A stretch of 8,149 nt of DNA, taken from an uncultured Coprococcus sp. GTDB lineage: Bacteria > Bacillota > Clostridia > Lachnospirales > Lachnospiraceae. The position numbers and the translations under genes were made by a program. The notes beneath the pieces are model-generated. The model saw nothing but the letters and a program-made list of their open reading frames with translations, made no database searches and was not told the origin of the DNA. Every line of letters starts with the position of its first letter. Positions within the stretch are counted from its first letter, which is position 1. Positions 5,827-8,149 of this stretch are shown here, in pieces. Location of the stretch: the NCBI GenBank assembly GCA_900557435.1, contig USSH01000100.1:1-8149 (forward strand). The letters run 5' to 3'.

Positions 5827-7524
5827 ATGGATAATACAATTGATAAAAGCATACAAATGGACAGCCGGATGAAAGAATTCTTCGAGTGCATAGGCGGGGA
5901 CGCAGATACACAGCAGCAGAGAATTCAGTGTATTAGGAATGGTCTCGCTGCGATTGCTGACAGGCTCAGGCTGGGAAAGGCGGAGATTACTGTCGATATT
6001 CCGAAAAACAGGTTTATGCCGCTTGGAGAAAGAAGCAGCGCAGTATTATACGAGGAAGAAGGGGCTGAATTGGGTACCCCCGTTGATATAGAGATGAAGA
6101 TCAGAACCGGTGGCACTGTGTTTATCAAGGATTACCCATATGGTCCGGGTTATTCAGAAGAGGAGATACAGACACACAGGTTTATATTCAGGGAGATATT
6201 TATTCAGTACAATCGGACGTTGGCCCAGTGCATGCTTGAAAAGATCATGAATACAGATATCAACACGGGTGTTGCCAATCAGGATGCCCTGATGTATTAT
6301 GCGGTGAATCTGATAAAAAACGGACGGATTGGTGATTATACAGGCATCTTTTTTAATATCCACAATTTCAAGTATGTGAATAAGGTTTTTGATTATTCAC
6401 AGGGAGACGTGATACTTAGAAATTATTCGCAGATGGTGAAAACGTATCTTGACAGCGATGAGGAGATAGCAAGGCTTGGAGGAGATAATTTCGTTGTAAT
6501 CTGTCGTAATGAGAATGCGTCTGATTTTATAAACAAGATTAAAGATGTCCATATAAGCCATGAGTACAGATCTGTCAAAAGAGAATTCCAGCTGGGTGTT
6601 ACAGCGGGTATAGCAGGTCTGGAAGGCGTTGCTAAGCCGAGGGAAGTCATGGCCAGAACCAGCATTGCGTATCAGGCTGCCAGAAAAAACGGAGCGGGCT
6701 CCATAGTGGTATATACAAAAGAGATTCAGAAGCATCTTATGGATGACCAGGAGATCCTGGCTGCTTTTCCGCAGGCACTTGCTGCGGGTGAGTTTGTAGT
6801 ATATTATCAGCCCAAGGTGAGGATTGCAGACAAAAGCATATATGGTGCGGAGGCACTTGTACGCTGGGTGAGAGATGGACAGGTGGTCACACCTGCAAGA
6901 TTTATACCGCAGCTTGAGAGAGAGGGCAGCGTGTGCAGACTTGACTACTATATGCTTGAGCAGGTATGCGGTTTTTTGAAAAGCAGACTGGATAAAGGTC
7001 TGAAGATCGTGCCTGTATCAGTCAATTTTTCCAGAAGGCATCTGGAAGAAAGTGATCTGGTAGAACGCATAACCGGTACCATAGACAGATTTGGAATAGA
7101 CAGAAGTTATATTGAGATAGAGCTCACAGAAAGTGAGGATTATCAGAATTATGAGATTATGTCCAGCGTTATAAGAAGACTCAAGGAACGAGGCATAAGT
7201 ACATCCATAGATGATTTTGGGACAGGATTTTCTTCACTCAACATGATCAAAAAGGTTGACCTTGATACCATCAAGATAGACAAATCCCTGATACCTTTTG
7301 ACGATGTAAACAATAATAAGCACCAGGATATAGTAATGTTTTCAAGCATAATAGACCTCATAGGCAGACTCGGAAAAAGGTCGGTTGCGGAGGGCGTTGA
7401 GACAACTCAGCAGCTTGACTATCTGGAAAAGCTTGGCTGTGATATAGTACAGGGATATGTGTTTGATAAGCCCCTTCCAAAGGATGAATTTGAACAAAGG
7501 CTGGAATCGGGATATAGTTTGTGA
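5827..7524 (+). CDS. Degenerate GGDEF plus intact EAL domain protein, probable c-di-GMP phosphodiesterase
   Basis: The protein has 565 residues and no signal peptide or membrane helix, so it is cytosolic. Residues 1-110 are an unassigned sensory region. A helical linker (about 110-142) leads into a GGDEF-type domain (about 143-297) that begins with DINTGVANQ, where active enzymes usually have DxLTGLxNR. Its signature reads RLGGDNF (216-222), with Asn in place of the catalytic acidic residue, and no RxxD inhibitory site precedes it. The EAL domain (about 308-560) keeps the residues needed for metal binding and hydrolysis: Glu342 in EAL, Asn400 in VSVNFS, Glu432 in IELTES, Asp462-Asp463 in IDDFGTGFSSL, Lys483 in IKIDK, Glu522 in VAEGVE and Gln542 in VQGY. 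The likely role is degrading c-di-GMP to pGpG, with the GGDEF domain kept for regulation or GTP binding. The ATG at 5827 follows GGAGGA (5816-5821) by 5 nt; an in-frame GTG at 5758 has no such site. Confidence 0.9.
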   Translation: MDNTIDKSIQMDSRMKEFFECIGGDADTQQQRIQCIRNGLAAIADRLRLGKAEITVDIPKNRFMPLGERSSAVLYEEEGAELGTPVDIEMKIRTGGTVFIKDYPYGPGYSEEEIQTHRFIFREIFIQYNRTLAQCMLEKIMNTDINTGVANQDALMYYAVNLIKNGRIGDYTGIFFNIHNFKYVNKVFDYSQGDVILRNYSQMVKTYLDSDEEIARLGGDNFVVICRNENASDFINKIKDVHISHEYRSVKREFQLGVTAGIAGLEGVAKPREVMARTSIAYQAARKNGAGSIVVYTKEIQKHLMDDQEILAAFPQALAAGEFVVYYQPKVRIADKSIYGAEALVRWVRDGQVVTPARFIPQLEREGSVCRLDYYMLEQVCGFLKSRLDKGLKIVPVSVNFSRRHLEESDLVERITGTIDRFGIDRSYIEIELTESEDYQNYEIMSSVIRRLKERGISTSIDDFGTGFSSLNMIKKVDLDTIKIDKSLIPFDDVNNNKHQDIVMFSSIIDLIGRLGKRSVAEGVETTQQLDYLEKLGCDIVQGYVFDKPLPKDEFEQRLESGYSL

Positions 7525-7585
7525 AGGTGCTGATATGTATTTGTGTATTGAAAGAAGGATTTTAACGCTTTATCAAAATAAATTG

Positions 7586-7614
7586 TTGACATATGTCTAA
7601 AATTGAATTATTAT
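7586..7614 (+). promoter_or_regulatory. Consensus promoter upstream of the binding-protein gene
   Basis: A perfect TTGACA (7586-7591), a 17-nt spacer and TATTAT (7609-7614, five of six). The predicted start, near 7621, falls at the base of the hairpin at 7624-7666, so a transcript from here meets a terminator-like structure at once. Confidence 0.75.
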
Positions 7615-7623
7615 TCCGAATAT

Positions 7624-7666
7624 AAAAAACGGCAATGGAGCCATATGAACTCCATTGCCGTTTTTT
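7624..7666 (+). terminator. Perfect 17-bp terminator hairpin
   Basis: AAAAAACGGCAATGGAG (7624-7640) pairs without mismatch with CTCCATTGCCGTTTTTT (7650-7666) around a 9-nt loop, and the right arm ends in T6. It can end transcription of the GGDEF/EAL gene (stop 100 nt upstream). Because A6 begins the left arm, it could also work on the opposite strand. Its position directly after a strong promoter raises the option of attenuation. Confidence 0.9.
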
Positions 7667-7700
7667 GCGTATGTAGTAAAAGTGAAGGAGGATGATATCT

Positions 7701-8149
7701 ATGAGGAAAAATAGGACTATCAGGAAAATAACGGTACTTGTACTTACCGCAGCGCTGGGAATGTTTGGCCTTGCCGGCTGTGGATCATCAGATTCGGGCA
7801 AAGACACCACTGCGGAATCTGTGGTGACGGATGCAGTGGACGGCACAGAGGCATCAACTGAGGCTTCTGTCGACATATCAGGTGTAAAGCTCTTAAATGA
7901 TGGCACACTGACTGTTGGATGTGAGCTTGGATATCCACCATTTGAGGATTTTGCAGAGGACGGAACAACACCTGTAGGCTTTGATATTGATATTATAACT
8001 GAGGTTGCAAGGAGACTTGGACTTGAGCTTAATATCATCAATACTGCATGGGATGGAATCTTTACAGGAATAGATGTCAATTATGATTGTGTATGTTCGT
8101 CAGTAACTATCACTCCTGAGAGACAGAAAACCATGATATTCACAGATCC
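7701..8149 (+). CDS. Amino-acid ABC transporter substrate-binding lipoprotein, 5' part
   Basis: The frame is open to the right window edge, so only the first 149 residues are visible. Residues 1-26 form a lipoprotein signal (basic MRKNRTIRK, hydrophobic core, LAGC lipobox), with Cys27 as the lipidated residue that anchors the mature protein to the outer face of the membrane. A Ser/Thr/Asp/Glu-rich linker (about 28-58) follows. The family-3 solute-binding domain starts near residue 62: GTLTVGCELGYPPFEDF, GFDIDIITEVARRLGL, TAWDGIF and TITPERQK are typical of polar amino acid binding proteins. The substrate cannot be read from this part. The ATG at 7701 has AAGGAGG (7685-7691) at 9 nt spacing; an in-frame ATG at 7692 abuts that site and is rejected. 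Permease and ATPase genes would be expected downstream, outside the window. Confidence 0.92.
   Translation, partial: MRKNRTIRKITVLVLTAALGMFGLAGCGSSDSGKDTTAESVVTDAVDGTEASTEASVDISGVKLLNDGTLTVGCELGYPPFEDFAEDGTTPVGFDIDIITEVARRLGLELNIINTAWDGIFTGIDVNYDCVCSSVTITPERQKTMIFTD

Noticed and set aside
7569..7585. Possible third operator upstream of the binding-protein promoter (TTATCAAAAT)
   Set aside because: Only the left half matches the 17-mer (about 11 of 17 positions overall). The right half-site is lost, so this is likely chance in AT-rich DNA.

Overview
The window looks like ordinary chromosome from a Gram-positive Clostridia-type anaerobe, most likely a member of the Lachnospiraceae. This rests on strong AGGAGG-like ribosome binding sites, moderate GC content with heavy use of ATA and AGA codons, consensus TTGACA/TATAAT-like promoters, hairpin-plus-T-tract terminators, and the gene families present (a DegV fatty-acid-binding protein, a lipoprotein-type amino-acid binding protein). 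The taxonomic placement is inferred from style and protein resemblance, not from a database match. All genes read on the + strand, and I see no RNA genes, insertion sequences or CRISPR arrays.

Layout: (1) 1-769 is the 3' part of an MFS drug/sugar-efflux type transporter, closed by a strong terminator (813-871). (2) 890-4644 is a self-contained NAD-salvage operon. A consensus promoter carries two identical 17-bp palindromes. A long leader with four 15-nt tandem repeats follows, then pncA (nicotinamidase), a Nudix plus winged-helix protein of the NrtR type, pnuC (nicotinamide riboside permease), a two-domain nadR (NMN adenylyltransferase plus ribosylnicotinamide kinase), and a terminator. (3) 4690-5687 is a monocistronic degV gene with an extended -10 promoter. 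(4) 5697-7524 is a cytosolic degenerate-GGDEF/intact-EAL protein, probably a c-di-GMP phosphodiesterase, with its own promoter. (5) 7586-8149 holds a promoter that runs at once into a terminator-like hairpin, followed by the start of an amino-acid ABC transporter binding lipoprotein cut off by the window end.

The central story is the NAD operon. PnuC imports nicotinamide riboside; NadR phosphorylates it to NMN and adenylates NMN to NAD. PncA deamidates nicotinamide to nicotinate, which would feed a nicotinate phosphoribosyltransferase not seen here. NadR lacks the N-terminal DNA-binding domain found in enterobacterial NadR, and the Nudix/winged-helix protein is the obvious replacement regulator. 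The paired palindromes at the operon promoter are its likely operators.

Most of this is recognisable biology. The features I find least expected are the operator pair and phased 15-nt repeats of the NAD operon, the repeat-bearing insertion in the NrtR-like protein combined with an intact Nudix box, and the promoter/terminator overlap before the last gene. I do not see convincing evidence of a wholly new system.
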